64,000 nt of DNA from CAYNLK01 sp964398055 (GTDB lineage: Bacteria; Chloroflexota; Anaerolineae; 4572-78; J111), in NCBI GenBank assembly GCA_964398055.1, contig CAYNLK010000006.1:1-64000 (forward strand), in the 5' to 3' direction. The notes beneath the pieces were generated by a model that searched no databases, was not told the origin of the DNA, and worked only from the letters and a program-made list of their open reading frames with translations. This document shows positions 34,103-42,485 of the stretch, piece by piece. Position 1 is the first letter of the stretch; each line of letters starts with the position of its first letter. The position numbers and the translations under genes were made by a program.

Positions 34103-35632
34103 TTAGCGCACGCACTCAAACTCGGCCAGGCCCGCTGCCATCGCGTCCAACGCTTGCTGGGCGGTTTGGCCGCCGGTCAGGGCCTTGTGGACTTCGGCGA
34201 TGGCTACATCGACAAAATCGCCATACCAGGTTAAGGTGGAGAGACCGCGGGCGGTATTCAACTGCGCTGAGAAACCAACCCAGAAGGGATACAGGGCCGC
34301 CAGTTCCGGCTCCGTGTAAAGATTAACCCAGATCGGCAGCAGGCCGATTTCCTTGGCCAGTTGCTTATTCGTTTCGCGGCTGGTCATAAACTCAATGAAC
34401 TTCCAGGCTGCTTCTTTGTGTCGGGAGTTGGCCGGAATGGCGTAGGCTTCCGGCAGGGTCAGGCTGGCGCTCTGGCCAGCCTCGGCGCCCGGCACCAACC
34501 CGACCTGCACCTGACCCACAACGTTGGAAATCGTTGCGTCGTTGGCATAGGCCATCAAACCAGGAATGCCCTGAGGCATGAAAAGCGAACTTCCCTTCAA
34601 GAAGACGTCCTGGGAAGCGGCCTGGTCATAGGTTAGCCCGGCCGGGTTTGAAACACCCGACTGAAGCGAGTCGATCATAAACTGGAGCGCGGCCAGGGTT
34701 TTGGGGTCCTGGTTGAACAGGAAGCAGCCCTGATCATCGACAATCTCCCCGCCAAAGGCGTAGGTCCAGAAATGGAACTCATTACCCAGAGACCAGGACT
34801 GCTGCCAGAAGGGGGCCATACCATACTCCACCACACCCGCTTCTTTGGCCGCCAAACTCTGGGCCACCAACTCGTCCAGGGTTGCCGGCGGTGCGTCGAA
34901 GCCGGCTTCGGCCAGTTTGGCGGCGTTATAGAAGAAGAAACGGGTATCGTTGTTCCAGACCACCCCGTGGAGGGTGCCGTCCGGGCAACTGAACAGGTCA
35001 ACCAGACCGGGGATCATGCCATCCGTGTAGTTTGCCGGCATGAAGTCGTTGAGGGGCGTGGTCCAGCCGGCGCCGCACCACTGGGCTACCCAGCCGTTAT
35101 CGAACTCGACCACATCGTAGGCGCTGCCGCCGGTAGCCATCTCAGGCACAACCTTATCGGCCACGGAGTCCCAGTCGCTTTGGATTACCTCGACCTTGAT
35201 CCCACTCTGAGCTTCAAACTCACGGATGCGAGCTTCAAAGGCCCCGCTCAGATCGGCCTCATGCTGGGGAAAAATAACGGTGATAGTCTCACCCGTGGCT
35301 TCAGCCATAGTTACTGGCTGGCCCAGCATAGCCTGGGCGTCAGCCGCGCTGGGAACGCACAACTTCCAGCCGACTTCAATCAAATTAGCATTGGCAATCG
35401 TGGCATAGCTGGCGTCGGTCTGGGCTTTGGCGTTGGTGGCCTGCTCGATGGCCGGATAGGCCAACACATCGCCGTAAAATTTGTCGGCCAGCTTCGACAG
35501 CCAGTCATCGGCCTGTACCACCACATCCGACTCACAAACGACTTCTTCTTGGGCCAGGACGGCGGTTGGCGCTAACGTCAAGACCAAGGCCAGCAGGACG
35601 AACAGGCTAATCATATTTGCTGTTTTCCTCAT
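34103..35632 (-). CDS. Family 1 sugar-binding protein with N-terminal LysM-like domain
   Basis: The 509-residue protein starts with a signal peptide (MISLFVLLALVLTLAPTAVLA) cleaved near residue 27. Residues 36-92 form a LysM-like domain (VQADDWLSKLADKF and IANANLIEVGWKLCVP) bounded by Cys33 and Cys92. From about residue 115 it is a classic extracellular solute-binding protein (TITVIFPQHEADLSGAFEAR, SASLTLPEAYAIPANS). It should deliver a sugar-like substrate to the two downstream permeases. The LysM part would hold it at peptidoglycan or another GlcNAc polymer, in place of a lipid anchor; no lipobox is seen. The same LysM domain appears in the binding protein at 55480. The gene has AGGAG before the start and an 18-bp palindrome upstream. 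Confidence 0.9.
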   Translation of the reverse strand: MRKTANMISLFVLLALVLTLAPTAVLAQEEVVCESDVVVQADDWLSKLADKFYGDVLAYPAIEQATNAKAQTDASYATIANANLIEVGWKLCVPSAADAQAMLGQPVTMAEATGETITVIFPQHEADLSGAFEARIREFEAQSGIKVEVIQSDWDSVADKVVPEMATGGSAYDVVEFDNGWVAQWCGAGWTTPLNDFMPANYTDGMIPGLVDLFSCPDGTLHGVVWNNDTRFFFYNAAKLAEAGFDAPPATLDELVAQSLAAKEAGVVEYGMAPFWQQSWSLGNEFHFWTYAFGGEIVDDQGCFLFNQDPKTLAALQFMIDSLQSGVSNPAGLTYDQAASQDVFLKGSSLFMPQGIPGLMAYANDATISNVVGQVQVGLVPGAEAGQSASLTLPEAYAIPANSRHKEAAWKFIEFMTSRETNKQLAKEIGLLPIWVNLYTEPELAALYPFWVGFSAQLNTARGLSTLTWYGDFVDVAIAEVHKALTGGQTAQQALDAMAAGLAEFECVR

Positions 35633-35691
35633 TTTTCTTGCCTCCTAATTGTTGATGGCTAATTTTTTCAGAATAGCTATTTGGTTGTTGG

Positions 35692-35709
35692 GATAGGTCA
35701 TGACCTATC
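35692..35709. promoter_or_regulatory. Perfect 18-bp palindrome, likely operator
   Basis: GATAGGTCATGACCTATC is fully self-complementary. It lies 60 nt before the binding-protein start, in the gap after the SIS gene. The GGTCATGACC core resembles sites of GntR/HutC-type regulators more than DeoR sites. A decayed GntR/UTRA gene lies 4 kb away. Confidence 0.65.
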
Positions 35710-35769
35710 GTGCAACTATTGGATTTTTTCGATAAACCACCTCCCTCATTACCTGTTCGATCAGGTCAA

Positions 35770-36819
35770 TCAGCTCCACTCCAGTTTGACCACTGCCTCA
35801 AGGTTGTTGGGCCGGTCGGGGTTCAAGCCCTTGGCCACTGAGCGATAACAGGCCATCAATTGGAGGATGGGCAGGTAAAGAATGTTGGAGATTGCTTCTG
35901 GAAGTTGTGAGTCGAAAGTAACGTCGGCGGCAGTCTCGCCCAGACTAAAAATCTGCCCGCCCAGTTGCCGGGCATCCTGGAGAACGGCAAATTCGTAGTT
36001 TCGGTTGGATTCAGAGAGCAGGCCAATCACCAGCGCCGTCGGACAGACCATCGAAATAGGCCCGTGACGGAATTCTAAAAAGTGGAATGGTTCGCTATGA
36101 GTCAGGGTCATCTCTTTCATTTTGAGGTTGGCTTCACAGGCTAGACCATAGCGAGACCCGCTGCCCAAAAAATAGAAACGGTCTAAAGCCAAATTACTGC
36201 CCCAGGATTGCGCCTGCGTTTCATAACGGCTGATAAGTTGCCGGCCCAGGTCGGGTAAACGGCTCATACCGGGCAGTAAATCGTCTCGTCCGGCGAGTAG
36301 AACCGCCAGGGCAGCCGTAGCTACGTACATCGAAGCAAAGGAGCGCGTTTGAGCGACGCTGTGCTCTTGCCCGGCCGGAATGGCGAGATTGACTGTCCCC
36401 AGCGCTGCCAGGGGGCGCTCGCCGTAATTGGTCACGGTGACCACTTCACCCGGCCGGTGCTGCTGGAAGTCGGTGACGGCCCGGACCGTCTCGGTGGTTT
36501 CGGCCGAGCGGCTGACCGCTACCAGCAGGGTGCGACCGTTATGGGAGTAGGCGGCGGCCGGATACATCGCCAGCTCGCCGGCCGGGACGCCTCGGGCCGG
36601 CCGACCCGTTAATTGCTGGAACAAAGCCGCGGCAGCCAGCGAGAGATAGTAGGTGGAGCCGCAGCCGGTGAAGATGACGTTGGTGTAATCCCCTTTGCTC
36701 CAGAGCTCCTTCAGGGCTTCGGCTGGCCGGGTTACGACAGTTAACGCCTCCCGCCAGGCTTCTGGTTGGGTGACAATCTCATGGTACGTAGCCGTCCTGT
36801 TAATTTCTGTCGTCTTCAT
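35770..36819 (-). CDS. SIS-domain sugar-phosphate isomerase/deaminase (AgaS/GlmS-like)
   Basis: The 349-residue protein has two SIS domains in the arrangement of the GlmS isomerase half. The first phosphosugar site is FTGCGSTYYLSLAAAALFQ near residues 50-68, with VAVSRSAETTET following. The second half has FLGSGSRYGLACEANLKMKE and FHFLEFRHGPIS, and the C-terminus reads GLNPDRPNNLEAVVKL, close to the DxPRNL end of GlmS-like enzymes. The family includes galactosamine-6-phosphate deaminase/isomerase (AgaS), glucosamine-6-phosphate deaminase (NagB-II) and fructoselysine-6-phosphate deglycase (FrlB). In this cluster it would turn an imported, phosphorylated amino sugar or Amadori compound into a hexose phosphate. 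It lies between the regulator and the binding-protein gene. Confidence 0.83.
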   Translation of the reverse strand: MKTTEINRTATYHEIVTQPEAWREALTVVTRPAEALKELWSKGDYTNVIFTGCGSTYYLSLAAAALFQQLTGRPARGVPAGELAMYPAAAYSHNGRTLLVAVSRSAETTETVRAVTDFQQHRPGEVVTVTNYGERPLAALGTVNLAIPAGQEHSVAQTRSFASMYVATAALAVLLAGRDDLLPGMSRLPDLGRQLISRYETQAQSWGSNLALDRFYFLGSGSRYGLACEANLKMKEMTLTHSEPFHFLEFRHGPISMVCPTALVIGLLSESNRNYEFAVLQDARQLGGQIFSLGETAADVTFDSQLPEAISNILYLPILQLMACYRSVAKGLNPDRPNNLEAVVKLEWS

Positions 36820-36887
36820 TGGCTTGCTATTCCTTTAGCTGAGCTTATGAAGGTTAAGAAATTAAATCGGTAATACCTGACAGCGTG

Positions 36888-37003
36888 GCGTGAGGCTAAA
36901 GCCATCACGCTGAAAGAGCAAAGGACGTTAAAACGTCCTAAATTAGCCAAATTTCAGCCCAATTGGGCTTCGTTTTCTCAGCACGGCGGCTTTAGCCCCG
37001 TGC
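36888..37003. repeat. Imperfect inverted-repeat element between DeoR and SIS genes
   Basis: GTGAGGCTAAAGCC near 36890-36903 and its partner GGCTTTAGCCCCGTGC near 36988-37003 form imperfect ends of about 26 bp. Inside lie palindromes GGACGTTAAAACGTCC (36923-36938) and AGCCCAATTGGGCT (36956-36969). It has the look of a small, dispersed, folded repeat and has no coding capacity. Confidence 0.6.
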
Positions 37004-37081
37004 AATCGGTGGTCAGTTTATTACCGGATTATTTTCTTAAAGATCATAAGCACGCCGCGTGCGTTAAAATCAGAAATCTGC

Positions 37082-37861
37082 TCACACCGTAATTACCTCG
37101 ATACCTTTGGCCCTGAGCGCGGCAACAAAGTCCGGGGAAGTCTTAGAGTCGGTCACTAATTTCTGGATCGCGGTGATGGGCGCCACAAAGGCCGTCGAGA
37201 CCCGTCCGCATTTGGTATGGTCGGCTACAATGATGACCTTTCGGCCAATGCCCAAAATGGCGCGGTCTGTCTTCGTTTCCGGCAGGTAGTCATTGGTCAA
37301 GCCCCGTTCGACATCCAGGGCCCGAATACCCATAATGACTTTATCGGCGATTACTTCCGCCAGCGCTTGCTCGGTAATATGACCAATCATTGACAACTCA
37401 CTGCGGCGCAAAATCCCCCCCAAACAAACCACATCGATCTCCGGGGCATCCGTCAGGATATTGATGACCGGCAACGAATTGGTAATGACCGTCAAGCGGC
37501 GATGCTGGCGCAAATTCCGGGCCACTTCTAAAACAGTGGTGCCGCTGCCCAACAAAATAGTGTCGCCGTCTTCAACCAACTCAGCCGCCGCCCGGCCAAT
37601 GCGCTTTTTGTGTTCCGCTTGCTCTGATTCCCGCTCTAAAGCCGGCAGTTCCGGCGGGGCTTTGGGCACCGCAAGCGCGCCCCCGTGAAAACGCTGAACT
37701 TTGCCCTGCTCAGTGAGCGCTTCAAGATCACGCCGGACGGTCGCCAGACTGACCGAAAGGTATTCAGCCATCTCAGTGACTGTGGCCCGTTGGTGTTGTT
37801 CGACAAAGTAAAGGAGTTGTTCTTGCCGTTCAATACTGGAGAGTGAGAGTTTTGTCTCCAC
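37082..37861 (-). CDS. DeoR/GlpR family transcriptional regulator
   Basis: The 259-residue protein has the DeoR N-terminal helix-turn-helix (RQEQLLYFVEQHQRATVTEM, then EYLSVSLATVRRDLEALTEQG, residues about 12-60). The sugar-phosphate sensing domain of the DeoR C-terminal type follows, with DTILLGSGTTVLEVARNL and IADKVIMGIRALD. Members are usually repressors released by phosphorylated sugars. It has its own promoter (37977-38004) and sits between the isomerase gene and the SIS gene, all on the minus strand. It probably controls this cluster; its operator may be the AT-rich near-palindrome around 37975-37992. Confidence 0.9.
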   Translation of the reverse strand: METKLSLSSIERQEQLLYFVEQHQRATVTEMAEYLSVSLATVRRDLEALTEQGKVQRFHGGALAVPKAPPELPALERESEQAEHKKRIGRAAAELVEDGDTILLGSGTTVLEVARNLRQHRRLTVITNSLPVINILTDAPEIDVVCLGGILRRSELSMIGHITEQALAEVIADKVIMGIRALDVERGLTNDYLPETKTDRAILGIGRKVIIVADHTKCGRVSTAFVAPITAIQKLVTDSKTSPDFVAALRAKGIEVITV

Positions 37862-37976
37862 GGAGGCTCTCCTAAGCAGTCAAGTCGCTCAAAAAAAATC
37901 ATATTTTTCAGACAACTTGCCTGGAACAAAAAATAAAATGGGGTAATAGATGATAATTCAATCACGATCAATCAAT

Positions 37977-38004
37977 AATATATCATATTATGAGCGTTTG
38001 TCAA
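37977..38004 (-). promoter_or_regulatory. Promoter for the DeoR gene
   Basis: On the minus strand TTGACA (38004-37999), a 16-nt spacer and TATATT (37982-37977) form a good promoter. The adjacent AT-rich stretch AATATATCATATTA is nearly palindromic and could be an autoregulatory site. Confidence 0.55.
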
Positions 38005-38107
38005 GCATTTTGTAATTGGAGTTGTGCAGATTTTAGGCGGGGCGAGGCCGGTCGGCTGAAGCCTTTGTTGCCCCCACAGCCTGCACTCAACCGGCCTCGT
38101 CCCTGCT

Positions 38108-38135
38108 GTCGGTGGTCAGTGGTCGGTGGTCATTC
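38108..38135. repeat. Heptanucleotide repeat GTCGGTG/GTCAGTG
   Basis: Four consecutive 7-nt units are visible: GTCGGTG, GTCAGTG, GTCGGTG, GTCATTC. The units are the complement-related family of the repeat at 32024-32058 (GACCACC). Confidence 0.75.
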
Positions 38136-38201
38136 CGATAATGGATAAGGTTAAAGGCAACATCGTGCTTAAATTTAACGGATATACGCAGGCAAGCCCC
38201 G

Positions 38202-39584
38202 TCATAAGGCCATCGCTTTGATCCCCGTCAACTCGCAGAAAGCCAACAGGTCTTCGTACAGGTGATCGCCATAACCGAGTACGGCGTACTCGTTGCCCCA
38301 GGCTTCAACCAGCTGGTCAATGTCGCAATGCGCCGTCACAAAGGCGTGGGGCCAAAACGGAATACCACTTTCCCGGCGACGTGCTTCCAGTTGGTCGGCG
38401 GGCGGTTCAAAGATGGAACATCTGGCAAAGACCATTTCGAACTCGCCATTGGCGCGCCCCAGGCGAGCCAGCACTCCCTCGCCAGGCTTGCAAACCAGCT
38501 CCACCGACAGGCCGCCGGCCTCGCCTTCGGTTGGAATGCCGTGTTCGGCAAAGCGGGCCGGTCCCGCTTTACCCGCCAGCGAAGGTGGGCAAGTCCCATC
38601 GCCGATGATCTTGATCTCGTTGTTTGATTTGTCAATATGCTGCAAATCGCCGTAATAGACCCGTTCCTGACTGAGATCGGTCAGCAGCTTGACCATCGTG
38701 GCCGTATTGAAGTCGCTGAGGGTGGAGGTGCCGATACCCTGCTCCAGCATCATACTTTGGGCCAGGCAGGTGGCGCTGTAGTCGTCGCCCAGGCCGGGGA
38801 AGGACTGGATGGTATAATAATCCCAGCCCTCTTTTTCGACGATTTTCTTGACCGCCAGGTATAATCTGATCGATTGTTCGGCCGTCTGATTAGCGGGGAT
38901 GGGTTCCGCGAAAAACGGCTGGATCTCCTGTTTGGCTTGCTCGATCTCAGCCGCTGAACATCGCCGGGCCGTTTCGATCAACTCGGTGGTGTCGCGCGTG
39001 TCAATGTCCACCCCAAAAACCCTCATCCACTGCGAAGGGTCGGCCACGCCACAGGTCTGGCCCATACCGCGGCCGCCAAATGCGCCCAGCGTGCTCATGT
39101 TCAATCTATTCTTCTCGTGGCTGGCCCGGCAGTAGGCGACAATGCGGCTAATCTCCCGGGGATCGTCATAACTTCCGTACACAAAGCGATGATTCAGACC
39201 GATCTCTTTCAGCGCGCCGTGCATGACCAGGCCGCCCACCGGTCTCCAACCCTGGGAGCCGGGGTTGGTCCACAGCAGGATGCCTTTGCCGGTGAATGAA
39301 AAATCACGCAGCGGCCCAATCAAGTGAGCCGCCCAAACCCACGTTCCCGAAAAGAGAACCAGGGCATCGAGGTCGTCCATCTTTTTAAATTTTGAAAAGC
39401 ACTCCCTGGCCTCCTGTTTGGAGGCAATGATGAGATCGTGTTCAACCAGTTCCAGGCCGGCTTGGCGCAGCGCCTGCCTGGCGTTCTCAATCAGCTTATC
39501 GTCAATAAAAGGCTTACCCAGCGGATCAAGCAAGCCGTCCTTGTGAACCCCATAAACCACAAAACCCACTTTAGGCTTAATCAT
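38202..39584 (-). CDS. L-fucose/L-arabinose isomerase family protein
   Basis: The 460-residue protein has the layout of the fucose-isomerase family (COG2407-like). The N-terminal alpha/beta part includes KMDDLDALVLFSGTWVWAAH. The central part has WDYYTIQSFPGLGDDYSATC and the C-terminal part SNNEIKIIGDGTCPPSL. These enzymes interconvert aldose and ketose sugars using a divalent metal. Here it would make a ketose for the PfkB kinases and aldolase encoded downstream. Some sulfoquinovose isomerases are reported from this family, so a sulfosugar is a conceivable substrate. AGGAGGACAAG precedes the start. The gene is separated from the DeoR gene by 340 nt and may be its own transcription unit. Confidence 0.82.
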   Translation of the reverse strand: MIKPKVGFVVYGVHKDGLLDPLGKPFIDDKLIENARQALRQAGLELVEHDLIIASKQEARECFSKFKKMDDLDALVLFSGTWVWAAHLIGPLRDFSFTGKGILLWTNPGSQGWRPVGGLVMHGALKEIGLNHRFVYGSYDDPREISRIVAYCRASHEKNRLNMSTLGAFGGRGMGQTCGVADPSQWMRVFGVDIDTRDTTELIETARRCSAAEIEQAKQEIQPFFAEPIPANQTAEQSIRLYLAVKKIVEKEGWDYYTIQSFPGLGDDYSATCLAQSMMLEQGIGTSTLSDFNTATMVKLLTDLSQERVYYGDLQHIDKSNNEIKIIGDGTCPPSLAGKAGPARFAEHGIPTEGEAGGLSVELVCKPGEGVLARLGRANGEFEMVFARCSIFEPPADQLEARRRESGIPFWPHAFVTAHCDIDQLVEAWGNEYAVLGYGDHLYEDLLAFCELTGIKAMAL

Positions 39585-39654
39585 TATCTTGTCCTCCTTG
39601 ACTGATGATTGTTTACTTCATGTATCTGTATATTCACTACTCTTTACTTGGCGT

Positions 39655-40170
39655 TCAACCATTGTCAAAGGCCAGCTCGGTATAGAAGCGGCAACGGTCG
39701 CCACGCAAGAGGCTGGTGAGAAAGGCAACGGGTTTGCCACTAGCATCAAAGACGGTGTGTTCCACCCAAAGGGCCGGAAAACCCCTCTCGACACCCAGGA
39801 GACGGGCTTCCTTATCTTCCAGGATTACTGGTTCAAACGTTTCTCTGGCTTTGACAACTTTGACCCCATAGCGCCTGTAGATAAATTTGTGTGGCTCTTC
39901 CAGACCGGTGTAGGCGTTAAGAAAATCAGGAAAACGGGCTACCGAGAAGTAGGCGGTCTCGATCAGCATGGGGGCCTCATTAACCAGCAACAAGCGCTGC
40001 AACTAGGCTATTGTATCCGAGCCGGAAAGAGCCGGCAGCTTTTGAATATTCAGCGGCGGATCAATGAATTCTTTTCCAAGCAGTTTTACCCCAGGTTTCA
40101 ACCCTTATTTCTCAACTACACTGCCGAGCGGATCTTCCTGCAAAAGGTCGGCGGCTATGCTGGCGAATCA
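39655..40170 (-). pseudogene. Decayed GntR-family regulator (UTRA domain remains)
   Basis: An intact frame of 115 codons (39655-40002) encodes most of a UTRA effector domain (PMLIETAYFSVARFPDFL, FPALWVEHTVFDASGKPVAF). Directly upstream, in the same frame, a TAG (40005-40003) interrupts a stretch that reads ...GLKPGVKLLGKEF...LSGSDTIA before the stop and LQRLLLVNEAPML after it. That is exactly the expected run-in to a UTRA domain. A further stop (TAA at 40107-40105) precedes it, and no helix-turn-helix region is left because the MFS gene ends at 40174. The regulator has lost DNA binding. It may once have controlled the sugar cluster. Confidence 0.75.
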
Positions 40171-40173
40171 ATG

Positions 40174-41412
40174 TTAGCCAAATTGGGATACCTGCTTTCT
40201 CTGTTCAGCCCAACGCATCACCAGCCGGGCGGCCAGGCTCAGGATCATAAAGCCGCCAACCAACGGCAATATCGTGCCGTTATAACTCTGGCCAATCAGC
40301 GTACCCAGCAGCATCGAGATAAAAGTTGAGAGCGCCCCAACCACCGCCGCGCCCATGCCGGCAATGTGCCCCAGCGGCTCCATTGCTAAAGCATTGAGGT
40401 TGCCAAATAAGATGCCGATACAAAAAAACGAAAGCAACAAATAAATCATCAGCGCCCACAACGGCGGCTGGCCAGCCAGGGCATAGGCAATGGCCCAAAA
40501 GACAATGGAATTCCCGCTGAGAATGAACAACGAGCCGCGGGCTAAGGCCCGCATGCCATACCGCATCACCAGCCGGGCGTTGAGAAAGGAGGCGCTGCCC
40601 AGCGTAAGTGCCAGGATGGCAAAGTAGAGCGGAAATTGCGCGCCCAGCCCATATTGCTCTTGAAATATCTGCTGGGCCGAGTTCAGATAACCCAGGAACA
40701 CGCCAGAAATAAGTCCGGCGGCAATGGTATAGCCCAGGGTAATCCGATTGGCCAGGATCTCACGAATTGCCGCCGCAATCCGTTCCAATGAAAAAGGGAT
40801 GCGCTGGTTGGGAGCCAACGTTTCCGATTGCCGGAGCGCAAACCAACCGGCGCTGATCAGCGCCAGCACCAGATAGACGCCAAAGATAGCCCGCCAGTGG
40901 GCCAGGTTGAGCAACCCCTGCCCCAGGGCCGGGGCAATCACCGGGACCAGGATGAAGACCGTCATCACAAACGACATCACCCGGGCCATGGCCCGGCCCT
41001 GATACTGGTCTCTGATCAAGGCGACAGTCACGATGCGCGGCCCGGCCGCGCCGGCCCCTTGCAGCAGACGCCCGGCCAGCATCACCGGAAAGTTTGGCGC
41101 CAGAAGCGACAGCAAACAACCAGCGATGAACAGGCCAAAGCCGGTATAAATAGCCGGTTTTCGACCGGTTCGGTCTGACAACGGGCCGTAGATCATTTGG
41201 CCAACGGTCATACCCAGAAACAGCACGGAGATGATCAGTTGGTTCTCGTTGGCCCGGTGAACCCCCAGCTCCTGGCCGATCTGAGGTAAGGCCGGCAGCA
41301 TCGCATCAATAGACAGCGCCACCAGAGACGTCATCATAGCCGCCAGCGCCACAAATTCGCCAAAGCCAGGGTTGGCCCGGCTGCGATCTAATTGAGGCAA
41401 AAATCGTTGCAT
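40174..41412 (-). CDS. MFS drug-resistance transporter, Bcr/CflA family
   Basis: The 412-residue protein has 12 predicted membrane spans. The motif LSIDAMLPALPQIGQELGV near residue 34 and GQMIYGPLSDRTGRKPA (motif A) are characteristic of Bcr/CflA-type multidrug and sugar efflux pumps, as is LQGAGAAGPRIVTVALIRDQ. Proton-driven export of small drugs or metabolites is expected. The gene ends 4 nt before the remains of the GntR gene. A local regulator of this pump, if there was one, is therefore gone. Confidence 0.9.
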   Translation of the reverse strand: MQRFLPQLDRSRANPGFGEFVALAAMMTSLVALSIDAMLPALPQIGQELGVHRANENQLIISVLFLGMTVGQMIYGPLSDRTGRKPAIYTGFGLFIAGCLLSLLAPNFPVMLAGRLLQGAGAAGPRIVTVALIRDQYQGRAMARVMSFVMTVFILVPVIAPALGQGLLNLAHWRAIFGVYLVLALISAGWFALRQSETLAPNQRIPFSLERIAAAIREILANRITLGYTIAAGLISGVFLGYLNSAQQIFQEQYGLGAQFPLYFAILALTLGSASFLNARLVMRYGMRALARGSLFILSGNSIVFWAIAYALAGQPPLWALMIYLLLSFFCIGILFGNLNALAMEPLGHIAGMGAAVVGALSTFISMLLGTLIGQSYNGTILPLVGGFMILSLAARLVMRWAEQRKQVSQFG

Positions 41413-41713
41413 CTTTGAAATTTTGTGATAAAGCGCGGAACGTTCAATACCAGTAACAATAGCAACCTTGCCTGGGCGCTCCGCTTAAATGGAGTTGTTA
41501 TACTACCCATCAACCCTGATTGCCAGCCGTGGCAAGTTTTTAAGTGGCCTAACAATTCATCAACCCAATAATCATTCGGATAATCCCGCCTTGCTTGCTT
41601 GGTTCCACCCTATTCTATCACCCTTCCAACCCCCTGACAATCTCCTTAAAACCGGCCGGCTGCCAGAGCCGGTCAACGCCCCAGGTAGACGGGAAGAGTG
41701 GTCCATTTACCCC
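41413..41713. other. Intergenic region without recognised features
   Basis: These 301 bases lie between the MFS start and the decayed gene at 41714. No convincing promoter, terminator or gene is visible. Short open frames on the plus strand have atypical composition and overlap the antisense pseudogene. Confidence 0.5.
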
Positions 41714-42222
41714 TCAAGAACTGATGCTCGCCTGCCACATGTCAGGGTTGCCGTCAGGCCGCCCCAGGTTGGAATACAGCCCCAGCCTGAACAGCGTTGC
41801 CGCCAGTAGAAAGAGTTGGGCGCCGGGCGTAACCGCGCCGTGTTGGGCATAAGGGATAAAAACCTCCCGCAGGCCGATCCGCACGGCCGCGGTTTCCCAA
41901 CCGGCCTGATCGACGCCGGGAGCGGTAAACTGGGCCAGGCCAGAAAGCTCTGGCTCTGCGGGCCGATCAGTTGTTGAACCAGGTAAGGACTCCAGCGAGC
42001 CGGTTCAGGCGACAATGCCTTAACTTGCTGCCGGGTGGCCGGGCCGCAGGCGCTGGCGCACTTCTGGGCTACGGTCAACGCCAGCCGATAGTTGCCCTGG
42101 CCTGGTGTGCGCGCATCCCGTGCGCTGCGCCTGATACAGGCGTAACCTCGCCGGTCGAAAATGATACCGCCAAAATTGCCGCTAACGGCCATACTAAAAA
42201 GGGGGCCGCTTACTTTTACCAT
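41714..42222 (-). pseudogene. Frameshifted gene of unknown function
   Basis: ATG 42222 has a good AGGAG upstream. The first frame reads sensibly for about 88 residues (MVKVSGPLFSMAVSGNFGGI, FDRRGYACIRRSARDA, RWSPYLVQQLIGPQ). It then turns into a Pro/Arg/Cys-rich shadow. In the neighbouring frame, sensible protein continues from about 41960 (LSGLAQFTAPGVDQAGWE, RIGLREVFIPYAQHGAV, NPDMWQASISS) to a TGA at 41714-41716. A one-base shift near 41950-41965 therefore splits a protein of about 168 residues. The family is not recognised; it may be phage- or plasmid-related. A sequencing error could produce the same picture. Confidence 0.65.
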
Positions 42223-42485
42223 TGTTGCTAATCTCCTTTAAAAGATGAATATGAGTCCATTGCTCTACTATATCACGATCAAATTCAAAAGTGATCCCTA
42301 ACTATTGGGGTTTGTTTCGCACCGTGGCTTACCGGCTTTGATTTGGCTGTTGCTACGGTGTAACCGGCGGTCGTATGTCGAAAGTTGTGTAAATTGCCCT
42401 TTGCACACGTGAACATCGACCTTTTTACACACAAATTGCAATACAACCCCAAAGCTAGACCGGCCCGTATCCCCGCCGGCCGCTT

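Larger units (their letters stand above)
37862..38201. other. Intergenic region with promoter, hairpin and heptamer repeat
   Basis: No gene is supported in these 340 bases. They contain the DeoR promoter (37977-38004) and an AT-rich leader. A perfect 10-bp stem, CGAGGCCGGT (38043-38052) with ACCGGCCTCG (38090-38099), could mark the end of the isomerase transcript. A heptamer repeat follows at 38108-38135. Confidence 0.6.

Noticed and set aside
39589..40329. 246-codon open frame on the plus strand
   Set aside because: It runs over the UTRA remnant and the end of the MFS gene on the other strand, and reads as low-complexity Gln/Gly sequence.
41489..41852. Two overlapping plus-strand open frames of 85-106 codons
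   Set aside because: They have no ribosome site and partly oppose the frameshifted gene at 41714-42222, whose sense strand is supported by AGGAG and ATG.
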